From Miscanthus floridulus (Eukaryota > Streptophyta > Magnoliopsida > Poales > Poaceae): a stretch of DNA of 64,000 nucleotides. Below are positions 20,613 through 32,475 of the stretch, piece after piece (the stretch's first letter is position 1; each line of letters opens with the position of its first letter). A program made the position numbers and the translations under genes. Location: positions 143,355,269 to 143,419,268 of the forward strand of contig NC_089585.1 in assembly GCF_019320115.1 (NCBI RefSeq), written 5' to 3'. The notes under the pieces were generated by a model. It saw only the letters and a program-made list of their open reading frames with translations, was not told the DNA's origin and ran no database searches.

Positions 20613-21045
20613 GCGCGCCACCACCAACCGACGACTAATGACTTCAATTTTTTTTCTTTATTTTTCCACTCACTGTCTAATGTATAAACCCTCTGTCTGA
20701 AATTATAGATCGTTGTGGTTTTCTAAAGCTTTTGCTGCACAGTAAGATGCACCTCTGGTCATCAAAATCCTCGAAATTAGATGTCATCTAGATCTCTAAA
20801 CTTCTAAAGTAAACATCCATGCAAGAGGGTTAGCTTAAGTTTTGACAATTTAAGTCCTACGTGACACGGTTAGTAAGTTTAGCAACATGGCATGTATTTT
20901 GGAAGCTTGAAACCTAGATGACACCTTAAGCCATGGTGAAGAACCGTAACACATTTTTAACTCTTTGCTATATAACATTCTCGATATACACTATATCTAA
21001 ATAAAACAATAAAAGCATGTATCTATAAAAGTCAAATTTAAGGTG
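20613..21045. other. Intergenic, no gene seen
   Basis: AT-rich with no coding frame of note. It contains scattered Stowaway-like wording (TATAGATCG...) but no definable ends. Confidence 0.4.
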
Positions 21046-21098
21046 GACATAATATTTGTTTTTTTATGAAACAAACTGAGACTGGCGGATATACAGTT
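21046..21098 (+). repeat. 53-bp direct repeat, copy 1
   Basis: GACATAATATTTG through GATATACAGTT. It is nearly identical to 21490-21541, with one base difference and one T fewer in the T run. A MITE lies between the copies. Confidence 0.9.
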
Positions 21099-21270
21099 AT
21101 CTCATGCGAAAATGAGATAAGGCACGAATGCATGGTGGTCGTGACGCCACAAAACTTCGTGATGTCAAAATCCGATGACGTCACGGTGCTTCCGCTCTAC
21201 GGAGTACTCCTTTTCCAGAAAACGACTAATAATAAGGCTGCAAAGGAACGCCTTTGCATTTGTTTTCTTG

Positions 21271-21468
21271 GGCCACGTTTAGTTTCAAAAACTAAACGTA
21301 GATGAAGCATTAAATGTAGATGGGAAAAAACTAATTATACAATTTGGTTGAAAATCACAAGACAAACGTTTTAAGCCTAATTAGTCCATGATTGAACACT
21401 AATTACTAAATAAAAACGAAAGTACTGCTGTAGCCAAATTCCCAAATTTCGCAGAACTAAAAGAGGCC
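21271..21468. mobile_element. MITE with GGCC...TTTAGTT ends
   Basis: Left end GGCCACGTTTAGTTTC. The right end in inverse reads GGCCTCTTTTAGTTCTGCG. The interior includes CTAATTAGTCCATGATT, found in a very common grass MITE family. Confidence 0.75.
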
Positions 21469-21489
21469 TTGAATGCAGTACGCCACCGT

Positions 21490-21541
21490 GACATAATATT
21501 TGTTTTTTATGAAACAAACTGAGACTGGCTGATATACAGTT
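21490..21541 (+). repeat. 53-bp direct repeat, copy 2
   Basis: Partner of 21046-21098. Confidence 0.9.
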
Positions 21542-23711
21542 TTGATTGATCTTGGTCTTGAATGCTGGGGCAGTACGCCACGGTGTTGCATTGGGGAAGC
21601 CCGATACCAGTAAAAAGATCTTGCTACTAGCTACGACATCAAGTGTACTAGCTGAAGCTGAAAGCTTCTCTGCAGCGTCACGGCTCAGAAAAACAAGGGC
21701 GTAAAGCCAAGACCAAGAGTTAGGTCTCGGTCCAGCTCGTCACAATCTACCTTTTAGATGGAGATTAATAGGTGAACTGTGCTTGTATATTGGTTCTTTT
21801 AGCATCACTAGTGCAGAATTTGCAGTAGTGGTTAGGGTGGTTCGTTTCGTTAGTCATTTAGTACGGCGTCATCCGAAACCGCCGTCATGCTAGCAACCGT
21901 GATCGCCACGTGCTACTTATTACAAACTGATTTAGGTATCACTGGTTAACTAATACAATACCGTATACCTACGAGTGTATCCTTAAAAATGATCCAATTC
22001 TAGATCTATAACTAGTCGGAGCATCTAAAGTTTGACAAGTATATATGGAAAAAATCAATATTTATGGCACCAAATAGGTGTGTTATAAAAATATATTTTA
22101 TAATGAATCCAGTGATACTATAAATATCAGAATTGTTTTATAAATTTGGCCAAACTCAAGACGGTTTGACTTGGTGCTATGCTAGAATTGTATTTTTTTT
22201 GGACAGAAGGAATACTCCCTAGCAAATAAATTATTTTTGTAAGGAAAAGAGCAGCAGTCCATTTCCTTCAATCTTGCCGATCACGGGGTGAGAGTGAAAC
22301 AGTGTTTTAAGAAGCATGAATCACACGGTGAATCTAAAGTCAAATCCTCAAGTGGTGAGCCATGCAAATATTTCCCATTTTGTGTGGTCTCCCATTTGCA
22401 CCATCAAGTGGGGGAGATGGTGTACATCTTTCTTTTCCTGCCATTAGGTGCAGTGATGATGATCTTCGTTGCCACTCGAGCAACTGCCAACAGGCAAGGC
22501 AACCTTGCAGCTGCAGAGCAGGAGCTAATGGACAGAGCAGTGGCAAAGTGGTAGCTGGTACCTGCCTCCAAATATTGTGCAGCAGCAATGAGCAATGGCC
22601 GGCCGGTCGGTCGGTGAGTACCCGGTGCTTATTTCACGCCACGCCGTGTCCTGCAAGTCAAAATGAGTCTGAAAAGTGAGGGGTCGAGTTCACAAAGAAT
22701 CCGACGGGTTCGGTTGGGTTAGGTCTGAACCCGCTTTGGCCTTTTAGTCTTGCTTGCTTTGACAGCTCGAGGCGTCCCGGGTCGGTCGTTTATTTGCAAT
22801 TGCAGCGACAAGTGTGCTTCCAGAAGTCCCACACTGGGGCACAATGGTGATGGGCTCGCCAACTTGTGCCGAGAACTCCTGCATCAGAATTCAGAAGCAC
22901 CAAACTGAGAGGGATACAAGCATCTGTGTTTCTACTATCGCCCTGTTCGCTTCTCTTATAATCCGTCTTTTTCAGTTGGAACAGTGTTTCACTTCTCTTA
23001 TACATGTACTGAATGTTTTAAGGCGCAACCTTTGAAAATTCAGCTTCAGAAACGCCATACATATGCAACAAGCCAGGACAATAGCTTCTGGACCCAACTA
23101 TTCTCACCCAACTCTTGACACATGAATACATGATTAGTACATTGTAAATTAAGAAGACTTCCTCCAGTCAGTCTTTCACAAATGCATATAGGAGTATAAT
23201 ATCAGCAACGGCGCACCTGATCCAAGAGTGACAATGGCATATCAAAATCATGTACAGCTTGTGGACAAGATGTCCTACCTGGAATACTTTAGTACATCCA
23301 GCCAAATCTTGACAGTTCTTTCAGTTCACCCAGGAATTGCAGTTCTGTCATCTCATACTTTAGTTGATTTGCCTCCATACCATTGGGGAAACCAATATAT
23401 CTCCTCTTCTTTTACACCACCATGAGAGTCGCCTTGTGTAGTTGTGTATCATATCGTCATCCATTCATGCAGCAGTATGCACCTGCACCTGCAACACAAA
23501 CAATTTAACCAAACCAAAAATGGATGTGTTTTTGGGACATGTTTGGCTTTTGTCAATCACCTTACACTTAGTAGCAGTATTAGTATGGCAGATCACTTTC
23601 ACTTAACTTTAATAACCAATGGAGAAAAAAATAGTTGATGGATATAGTAGCTGGAAATTTAATAACCAATGGAGAAAAACTATGGAACTCTGGTTCGCAC
23701 TGGCCATTGAG
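21542..23711. other. Intergenic, decayed MITE pieces, no gene supported
   Basis: About 22010-22215 reads like the distal part of a Stowaway MITE (AAGTTTGAC...CAAACTC, then GGACAGAAGGAATACTCCCT). The stretch 22290-22680 and the one around 23210-23425 have short frames without recognisable domains. The latter, read on the minus strand, has a protein-like run (KYEMTELQFLGELKELSRF) that I cannot assign. Confidence 0.35.
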
Positions 23712-23827
23712 GGTCTGTTTGGAACGAAGGAATTTCACAGGAATTGCGCAGGAATTTTACAGGAATCAGTTCATTTTCACAGAAAAAGTACAGGAACGGG
23801 AAAAAATCCCGCATTCCAAACAGGGCC
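23712..23827. mobile_element. Small MITE with GGTCTGTTTGGAA ends
   Basis: Left end GGTCTGTTTGGAACG. The right end in inverse reads GGCCCTGTTTGGAATG. It is flanked by TTGAG on both sides (23707-23711 and 23828-23832). The core repeats ACAGGAAT. Confidence 0.75.
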
Positions 23828-23990
23828 TTGAGATTAGATTTCATTTAACTTTATTTGTATAGTCATAAACTTTCACTTAATTTTAGTCGCTGAATCATTA
23901 AAACACCAAAGTTCAAAATTTGCTGAGATAAGACAGCTACTGAAAATCAATTCACATTGCTGGGAAAGGTAACACACTAAAACACAAATC

Positions 23991-23996
23991 TTTATT
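23991..23996 (-). terminator. Putative polyadenylation signal of the quinone reductase gene
   Basis: AATAAA on the minus strand, about 165 bp after the stop codon. Confidence 0.4.
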
Positions 23997-24159
23997 ATAT
24001 AATCAGCAAACAGGATAACACTTCTCCAGTGATTTATTACAACTTTCAGGCCACACCCACAATGCATTACAGGTCCCAAGAAAGGTACGAGACACGCAAG
24101 ACGGCAAGAGCCATAAACTCTTCTCAGTGAAGCACATACTACAATGGTCCCCAGTTGAT

Positions 24160-26338
24160 TCAGTCCTTCTGGAGCCTTAGTGTGAAGGCCTGAAGGGACA
24201 AGAGCACTTGCTTGAGCCGCTCTCTGATTTGAGCATCAATCAGATTTCCATCGCTGTCAAACTTGGGTGGTTGCTGAAATGCTTGGACGCACAGTTCAGG
24301 CTTGTTGATGAAATGAAGATCCAAGAATACCCCAACCTGACGGAGATGGTACTGTGACCTCCCTCCTCCAAAGCCACCGCCTGCGCTCACAATTGCAGCA
24401 GGTTTGTCTGCCCAACAGTTCTTTCCTCTAGAAGCCCAGTCAAGTGCATTCTTTAGGGGGGCTGCAATTGTAACACAAACCATGTAAATGAAGCAGAAAT
24501 GGTGAATTGTAAACGCAGGCTACGATTGTAACACAAACCATGTATCATAGCTAAAAGAAAGGTGAATTTGGGTAGTTTTGGCATTATGATATTGTAGCAT
24601 TGTCTTAAAATAACACAACCACTGCAGGAATACTGAAACCAACGACTCATATCAATGTTAGGCAAGTTAACCAATGAAATCCGTAAAAATGTCAAAAAAA
24701 TGTGTGCTCATAATCAGACAAAATGGAGAGGCACCCATTGATATACAAATAGCAATGTTGAATCAACATCAATCTATGCATACTTAACACTGCAGCATAA
24801 ATTACCTGGCAAACAACAATTTAAGGAACTTTGTAAAAACTAATTCGAGATATCAGGTCTTGGGAACAAATATAATGATGCAGATAATACTACGGTGTCC
24901 TAGACCTATCATTGACTGCATGGTAGAATATGTATTCAGTGCCACAGAAGGTTACAATCTACATTGCAGATTCAAATGTGAGTTCATGGAATGACACAGT
25001 AGATTCATCTCCAAGATAATGGAGTGGAATTATGCACTTCATAACATGTATGATACTAATACGCAAAACTTATATTGCATTAGAATAGCAAATGAAATGG
25101 AATAGCCATGACATTTTGGGGAATGGGCTTTCTTCAGCTCAGGGGGTAAAGGGATGCCAATATAGATATTAATTAAGATGGCTAAAAATCTTCTTAATAT
25201 AATGATAGGCAGCTCTTTTGTGTGTTCGAGGGGGAAAAAACAAGAGGATTAAAAGGGAGCATTTCTTGGTGGTTGCCAGTAATCTGTGAACTAAACCAAC
25301 ATCAAAGTCAGCAGAAAGTATGAAGGAAAGAAATTGACGTGCCCCTCTGTTGATAAGGTTTTGCAAGAAAGGAATAAAGGAAAAGCATACACATCATGGG
25401 AGACATGCCTTTGCTAAAGGCCAAATGCCCCCTTTTTTTCTTCGTGTAAGGCAATTTCACCATCACGGACTCAGTGTACCGACAACATAATCTTAAGTTC
25501 CTGTTTGATGGAGAATTATGTGAACCTAACACCCTATTTGCGCACCACGATAATTGGGAATCAAATCGATCCCACCCATTGTGCACCATGCCAACCCAAT
25601 GTGAACCTAAATTGGCAGTGGCAGCAATGCACAGGGTGACATGGTCCCCAGAGGTACACAGTACAGTTCAGTATGCCTAAATTGTATTTCAACTGAATGT
25701 TAAAAATCAAATAATGAATCGCGTTGCTCAATTTGCCTTGAGCACAACAATACTGCTGATTGCTGAGTGAGTGAGTGAAACGCCGTCCTAAAGTTTCTGG
25801 CGGGAGGCGTTCCACGCCCAAAATACCCCCGACCCCGAGCATTTTATCCATGGCAATCCCCTTCCAATTGGTGCCTGCGGGCAGGAGATCTGAAACGAAC
25901 GAGGAGCAAGGCAGGAAGGAGAGAGGGGGGCGAAGAGCGTACTGGCGATGGAGTAGTTGTACTCTGGCGCGCCGAAGAGGAAGCAGTCGGCCTTGCAGAC
26001 CTTGGCGCGGAAGGCCTCGACGGCGGGCGGGAAGCCGGTGCCGCCGCCGGTCTCGAGGTCGGTATTGATGAGGGGCAGGTCGGAGATGTCAAGCTGGTCG
26101 ACGCGGAGCCCCGGGATGGAGTCCTCGCACACCTCCGCGGCTGCCGGGTAGTTAGTTGGACGAGGAAACGAAGTCGTGAGTAGTGATAGGCACGACACGA
26201 CACGACACGAGGAAGGAGGAGGAGGAGGGGAAGCGTACCGGCGCGGAGGAGGCCGCGGTTGAAGGAGGCCTTGCGGAGGGAGCCGCAGATGGCGGCCACG
26301 CGCAGGACGGGCCTCGCCGATGCTGCCGCGGCTTCCAT
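24160..26338 (-). CDS. NQR: FMN-dependent NAD(P)H:quinone oxidoreductase, three exons
   Basis: Exons 26338-26239, 26140-25943 and 24461-24160 join to 600 bases, 199 residues, close to the roughly 196 of Arabidopsis NQR. The flavodoxin-like fold is evident: a hydrophobic first strand ending in the FMN-phosphate loop GSLRKASFN (19-27), then FGAPEYNYSIA (89-99), PLKNALDWASRG (101-112) and the GGGFGGGRSQ loop (127-136). It transfers two electrons from NAD(P)H to quinones in the cytosol, limiting semiquinone and superoxide formation. Splice sites are G|GTACGC, GGCAG|CC, A|GTACGC and TTGCAG|CC. The codon at the second junction becomes Thr100. The start is the first ATG giving the family N-terminus; an upstream in-frame ATG at 26458 would add 40 unrelated residues. 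It is complete, with no lesions. Confidence 0.9.
24462..25942 (-). other. Intron 2 of the quinone reductase gene
   Basis: A 1481-bp AT-rich intron without recognised elements. Near its 3' end the block ATTGTAACACAAACCATGTA is duplicated (24467-24486 and 24525-24544), copying part of the acceptor region. Confidence 0.75.
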
Positions 26339-27567
26339 GCTTCGATTTCGAGTTGGGGCGGGGCTGGGAGTCCGACTAGTCGGGTTGGTCGGTCGCGGTG
26401 CTGGTGCTGGTGCTCTGGTGCTCGACGCGGCGAGGAAGCCAATAAATACGTCACGCACTCAGCTCGGTCAGCTCGACTGCTCAAGTGCGCCAGCGGCGAT
26501 TCCACGATTCTTCGTCCAAATCATCGGCCAACTTTAGCGTGCTCCATCTACTCCGTTAGTATAGTTTGGTGTCACGGGAGTACGGGACGATCAAAAAGTG
26601 CGGCCGGCGGCTAGGAGCAAGTCTTGGGCTCTTCCGCTCTTGGCAGCCGGCGGCTCGTGCTCGTCGTCGGTGGATGAGAGCGTGTGACCTACTGACCTCA
26701 ACTCAGCTTGACGAGACGAGAGGATGACCTCAGCTCTGGATGGCATCGGTTTGCTGACCAGTTTTTGGGGGCCGCCGCGAGCACCAAGCGCGGGCCGGTA
26801 CGCGACAGAAGGAGCTGCTGGGTGGCCCAGCCTGCAGCCCGTCACGGGCCTTTACCGCGCCGCGTCTTTCTATGCGCCAGACAGCACTTGCGCGTCCAAC
26901 AAGGAAAGGGGGATTTGGGGAAGTACGAGCGAACCTTTTCTTATTTTTCGTGATATATATAAATCATTTGCTAATTTGCGGTTTGTCTAAAGTAAATCGT
27001 CTGCTTAACATACTCCAAAGGAGGCTCCTATCCCATCTCCGATCGTATTTTGAAGACACCAAGATGTAGGGATGCAAATGCAAGCAGACTTGTCCACGAG
27101 TCTATAAAACCTGCAAAAATTAAACCAAGCCCGCTTGAAGAGGGAGGAAATGACTTCCGACCATTCCTAATTGTTTATTCGCCCAATCTCAAAAAAAAAA
27201 AAAATCCTTTATTCACCCCTAATCAACACCCCCTCCCCCTCTTACTACCCTTAGGCTAAGGGATAATGGTTGGGGACTTTGATTTCAGCGATCTATCCTT
27301 CGAGAAACAAACTGTCATGCATCACGATAGCTGGCAGACAACCAGAAGTGAAGGAAAAGACAATCAACACCATTATTGTGCTCCAATCGGTTCCAGCTTC
27401 TCCTCACAAAATAATGTAGCGGTAATGTTTTATAGCGTGGAGCTATTTTTATTTCTCTAAGTTAAAATGAATTAGAGAACACATGGAACCGGTAAAAGCT
27501 AGCTCGGTTTCACCGGCTTCGGCTCCTACTTGGCACATTATGCTAAGCACCAGGGTCGAGTTCTCAT
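26339..27567. other. Intergenic, upstream side of the quinone reductase gene
   Basis: GC-rich up to about 26900 (promoter and leader of the quinone reductase on the minus strand), then AT-rich. No gene was recognised. Confidence 0.45.
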
Positions 27568-27870
27568 AGCTTGTTTGGTAGAGCTCATCCTATTCCTGAT
27601 TGTCTGTGACAAACGATTTGCTTGATAGGAGTAGAAGTGATTCTATAGCCACAGGTGGTTTTTTTAGATTCTCCAATGTAAACTATAGGTAGAAGTTGAT
27701 TTTTCTACTATAAGTAAATTAGGGGAAACTAACTCTTTCAGCTTGTAGCATTCTACTTTACTTTTAGAGAATTACTTTACGAAATCAACGTAGACTCATT
27801 TATCTATAAAATTCAGCTTCAACTCCTCCTAGATCCAAAATGTTGATCCGTGAGCTCCGCCAAACCCAAA
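27568..27870. mobile_element. MITE with GTTTGG...AGCTC ends
   Basis: The left TTGTTTGGTAGAGCTC and the right, in inverse, GGTTTGGCGGAGCTCACGG form imperfect terminal inverted repeats around an AT-rich noncoding core. Confidence 0.55.
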
Positions 27871-28511
27871 CCTGCCCTTGAGTAGTCGAGTTTATGAACA
27901 GATACTCTGGTGGAGTGGTCGTACAGGCTTCGCTGCTTCAGTGCCTCTGCGGCGACGGAGCACGCGCGACAGTAGGCTAGAGAAGCAGAGACGGAGAGAA
28001 CCGCAGCTGCAGGCCACGAGGAAGACTACGGCCTCAGCCGTTTGACCCTGCAATTTTTGCCACCAACGGGTGGCGAGAGGCGGCTGCCGCGCCGTACCCC
28101 GTACTGCGCGTCGAGGCGAAGTGGACTGTGCGCGGACGGCCGGCAGCAGGAGCAGGAGCACCCAGAGAGACAGCGTCCAGCGCGGAGCAGGCACATGCCG
28201 CATTCCAGCCAGGTGGAAGATGCCAACCTTGATCAGCAGTTCTGCTTCCCATCATGCATCATCTATTCATCTTTATTTTCCCGTAATTCGGGTGCGTGAT
28301 CAAAATCTTCGGGAACACATCTGTTCAAGTTCAGAGAAACCGGCATGCAGCCTGGGCAAAAGGCAACCCATTTCCGGTGAGAGACCGCAGCAACGCGCGA
28401 GGGCCGAAGCCATGGATGATTGACGCAGGTCGACCGTTTCTTGCCGCGGTAACACTCAGCCCCGAGCCCCCGACACTGCCTTTGACCACACCCAAATCAG
28501 GAGCAACGTTT
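27871..28511. other. Intergenic; one ORF with a signal-peptide-like start
   Basis: On the minus strand 28203-27892 reads MRHVPAPRWTLSLWVLLLLL then PAVRAQ, resembling a cleavable signal peptide, followed by a basic, family-less tail. No homologous continuation was found downstream, so this may be a first exon, a remnant or chance. Confidence 0.25.
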
Positions 28512-29202
28512 ACCCGAGGTATAAATTTCCAAACGGGCCGCGCGAAACGGGCTGGCACGGGCCCGGTGCGAAAAAGCACGGCCCTAGCCCGGTACGGCCC
28601 GGCCTCGCCCGTGCCCGTGCCTGGGCCGAAAGGTCGGCCCGTAGTGCCGGCCCAGGCACGGCCCGTTCCAACGGGCGGCACGGGGCAGACACGGCTCGCA
28701 GCCGTCGGATCGCGGAGGCGGGGCGTGAGCCGTTGGATCGCCGGGCGGCCGGGGGGTCCGGTATATAAGCCGCCCGATTGACCGCTCTCCCCACTCCCCT
28801 CACTCGTAACCCTAGCCTCTCGCCCTCTCCTCTCCGTCACTCCCCGCTCACTCTGTCGCCCGCCCGCTCCTCGCCTGCTCACCGCTCTTCGCCGCACTCG
28901 TAACCTGGGCTCCTCGACGCCATCACCATGGAGTCTTCCGGCGGGTAAGGGGTCAGTTCCGGTGGCCGGTGGTTCCCTCTTCTCCCTCTCCGCCCTCAAT
29001 CTCCATCTGTTCCCTTATTCTTCATCCCTGAACGTCGATTGAGCCTCGTTCTCGGCATCCTCGCCGCATCTCCGTCATCTAGCCGTCATCCACATCGCTG
29101 GCTGCCGCCACCTCCGGGGCTCCGGTCTCCGTTGAGGTACCGAGGGTGTGCAATCGGTCCGTCTCATCATCGTCGTTTACGGGGCTCCAGCTATAGAGGT
29201 AA

Positions 29203-29250
29203 GGGTAAACCCTAACCCTAACCTAAACCCTAATCCCCAACCTAACCCTG
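29203..29250 (+). repeat. Short telomere-like CCCTAA tract
   Basis: AAACCCTAACCCTAACCTAA followed by ACCCTAAT lies in the first intron of the hAT transposase. Similar telo-box tracts occur in leaders of many plant genes, so it need not be a telomere remnant. Confidence 0.6.
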
Positions 29251-30694
29251 CTTTTATCTGTTGATTGTGGCAGCCGTCGAGGAACCGGAGACGGCGGAGA
29301 TAGCCCTAGGCGCCGGGCGACACAACGACGGGGAGTTTGACCACTCCTAGAACGACGAGCTGCGTATGTGCGGGATGGCCGGAGATGATGAGGACGATGA
29401 TGTTCGCGAGGACGCTGCCGTGCTCTTCGACCGTTCTGCTGCTGATCCCCTTCCCGTCGACGACTCCGACCCCCCAGTCGACGTGGCTGATGCCGACGGT
29501 GGCCAGAGCGAGGTTAGCCCTGTCGGTTCTAATCACCCTTCCACGTCTGCTGTCTGGGAGGACTTTGAGAAGCACTACAAAACTGAGAAAGGTAGAAAGA
29601 TCAGGTTTGCTGCCACTTGCCTTCATTGCCATTAGCGCTACTCTACTTATTCTGCTCATGGCACTGGACATCTTACTCGACATCTTGCTAAGTGTCCTAA
29701 GAAACTTGAGAAGACCCGGGGCATGACTCAGACTCATATTGCTTTTAATTCTGATGGTTCTGTTCGTCGTTGGGAGTACAGTGCTGAGGTAGCTCGTGTT
29801 GAACTTGTTCGTATGCTTGCTAGATTGGACCTACCTCTTATGATTGGTGAAACTAAGGCATTTAAAGATTATATTAAAACTGCTCATAACCCTAATTTTT
29901 CACCTGTCTCTAAGCAAACCACTGGTAGAGATCTGTTTAAATACTACAATGAGAAACGTGATAAACTGATGGTCTGTTTAAAGGATAATGCTGTTTCATC
30001 TGTTGCTATTACCTCTGATATATGGTCTGGAAAGGCTAGAGAAGATTATTTATCTGTTGTGGCTTATTTCATTAATGCTGATTGGCAATTAGAGAAAAGG
30101 GTACTTGGTTTAAGGTTTATTGATGTGTCCCATAATGCTAAGAACATTGCTGAGCACGTTGCATCTGTCCTTGCTGAGTATGGTATACTTAACAAGGTTT
30201 TTTCTATAACTTTGGATAATGCATCTGCAAATAAAAATGCTATGGATAAACTGAAACCTATATTTAAAGAATATTTGGGTTCTGATCTGTTTTTGCATCA
30301 ACGATGTGCTTGTCATATTATTAACCTGATTGTGAAAGAAGCACTGGCTGCTGTGAATCCTCTCATTGAGGATTTTAGAACAACAATCTCTTTTATGAAC
30401 TCCTCTAATCAAAAAATTGCTGCATACAAGAGTTATTGCATTGCTAGTGGTGTTAGACCTAGGAAGTTTAGATTAGACATGGATGTTAGATGGAACTCTA
30501 CCTACCTAATACTTAAGCACTTGCTGCCTCACAAGAGTACTTTCAGTACTTTCATTGAGGCCAATTACCCTAGAGGTTCAGGTAGTGGTTTCCTTTTGAC
30601 TGATGATCACTGGGCTATGGCAAATAAAATCTTAGAATTTTTTGAACTATTCTATGACTCAACTGTTGATTTGTCTGGTGTTTACTATCCTACT

Positions 30695-32082
30695 TGTCGG
30701 GTACCACGAGAAGGGGTCCCCTAAGCAACAATCGAAAAAATCGCTTAGACCCCGTCAAAGTCAAAGCCAAGGGACAACTATTGGCTAAACCCCGGCCATG
30801 TCTGAAGCCACCTACTCTCTGCCTCGCTAGAGCCTCGCACGGAAGGCCTTGGACGGCCTACTGAATCTCCGCCTCGCTAGAGGCCTCGCACGGAAGGCCT
30901 CGGACAGCCTACCGATTTTCTGCCTCGCTCGATGCCTCGAGTGAAAGGCCTCGGCCGGGGAACCGATTCTCCGTCTCGCCCGAGGCCCCACGCGTACAGC
31001 CTCGAACGAGACGTCGATTCTCCGCCTCGCTCAAGGTCGGCTCGGCAAGACAACCCCACCGCCTCCGCCTCGACCAACTTCTTGGACAAGATGTCACGTC
31101 CGCCCAGCGCGTACGACCGCTACCGCGATATCAACCGAACGACGGCTCGACACAGCGGCGTGGCCGATTAGACGCCAGTCACATCGAAGCCATGCCATCT
31201 AGGACAGGACAGGGCGGGGGTTATCGGCCACTATGCTCAGTGCTATGCCCACGACCGACGCCCGTACTATGCTGTGCTACCTAACTCCTGCTCCAGGGAC
31301 GATGCGACGTGCGGAGTCAGGTTCGGGTTACTATAGCCTCGGAATCAGTGTACAAGACCAACTGCACCCTCCATGCCTCGGTAGTCTACTTCAGGGTCTC
31401 AGCAACCTCGGGATTCATGCCCACCGAGCCCCCCACGATGGCTCGGCCTCGGCACCAACTGAGCCTCGGCTCTTTACACTATCAGCACATAGCACCCGGC
31501 ACATCGTCTGCCATGCCCTGCGTCAGGCTATCACTGGAGCTCCCACGTCGCACAGGATCGGGCGTGGTCGACGCGTTGCTCCAGTGCATCAAGGATAGGA
31601 CCGCTCCGTTGACCATACCACCATAGTAACAGGCTACAGGGCTCGGACATGCTGCCTTTGTTCGCAGGACGCCGCATAGCAAATGCATGTATCACCCCTG
31701 ACCCCCCTTCAACTATAAAAGGGAGGGACCGGGGCCATTTCTAGAGGACACGCATAGGCAGACGGACGAACTCACTCACTCATGCGCAAGCAACGCTCTG
31801 TAACACGCACGTTTACCCGCTGCCTGAGATCAGCATCTCAAGCAACTCACACCGCTCTACGCAGAGACCTGGGACTAACTCCCTCTCTCGCCTTGCTTGT
31901 AACCCCCTACTACGAGCATTTCGGTGCAAGGAATACAAGATCGATATCTCAGACTAGACGTAGGGCACCCATCGCCCGAACTAGTATAAACCTTGTGTCT
32001 CTTTGCATCACCATCTAGGATTAGGGGCACATAGTGCATTTTTACTAGTTGGTTGAGGGCCCACCGGTCCGAAACACCGATA
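30695..32082 (+). repeat. 5' LTR of the Tat-lineage element
   Basis: A TATA box (TATAAAA) at 31714-31720 follows a U3 with four to five roughly 50-bp subrepeats (30825-31060) built on CCTCGC...AGGCCTCGCACGG. The canonical terminal CA is TA here. Confidence 0.95.
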
Positions 32083-32105
32083 GTTGGCACGCCAGGTAGG
32101 GGTTC
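32083..32105 (+). promoter_or_regulatory. Probable primer-binding site region
   Basis: GTTGGCACGCCAGGTAGGGG follows the 5' LTR directly, where the minus-strand primer tRNA pairs. It is not the common initiator-Met site, and I do not assign the tRNA. Confidence 0.5.
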
Positions 32106-32475
32106 TGTGTGTTAGCTTCATCTCCCTAATAAGTTCCGGATGGTAGATCCCGTACGACCACTGTGTCTCAGCACGGTGATCTGGTTCGGGAGCCTAGAGT
32201 TCATGTCTCTAGGATGTGAGTACGATATGGTACTTCTCACACCCCGAGCCCCACCAACTGATGACGACGTCACGCACCCACAGCCTAGGCGTAGGCGGCG
32301 CCCGAGCGGCCGCTCTCATCACGCTCACCAGGCACGATGCGAGCGAGGCCACCCCGACACCACGTGAACTCAGGGCGACACACCATGCTCCACCGGTATC
32401 CCACGCCCAGCTGTTGGCACAAGGTCCCTGGTTGGGGACCTATCTAGCCTGAGCCTAGACAAGGGAAAGACATCG

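Noticed and set aside
28331..28999. 222-residue minus-strand ORF at the hAT left end
   Set aside because: Composed of the GGCCCG-rich subterminal repeats of the transposon.
28928..29274. Clean two-exon start for the hAT transposase
   Set aside because: The GTAAGG donor and the CAG acceptor give the wrong phase for the main exon, so the exact splicing is left open.
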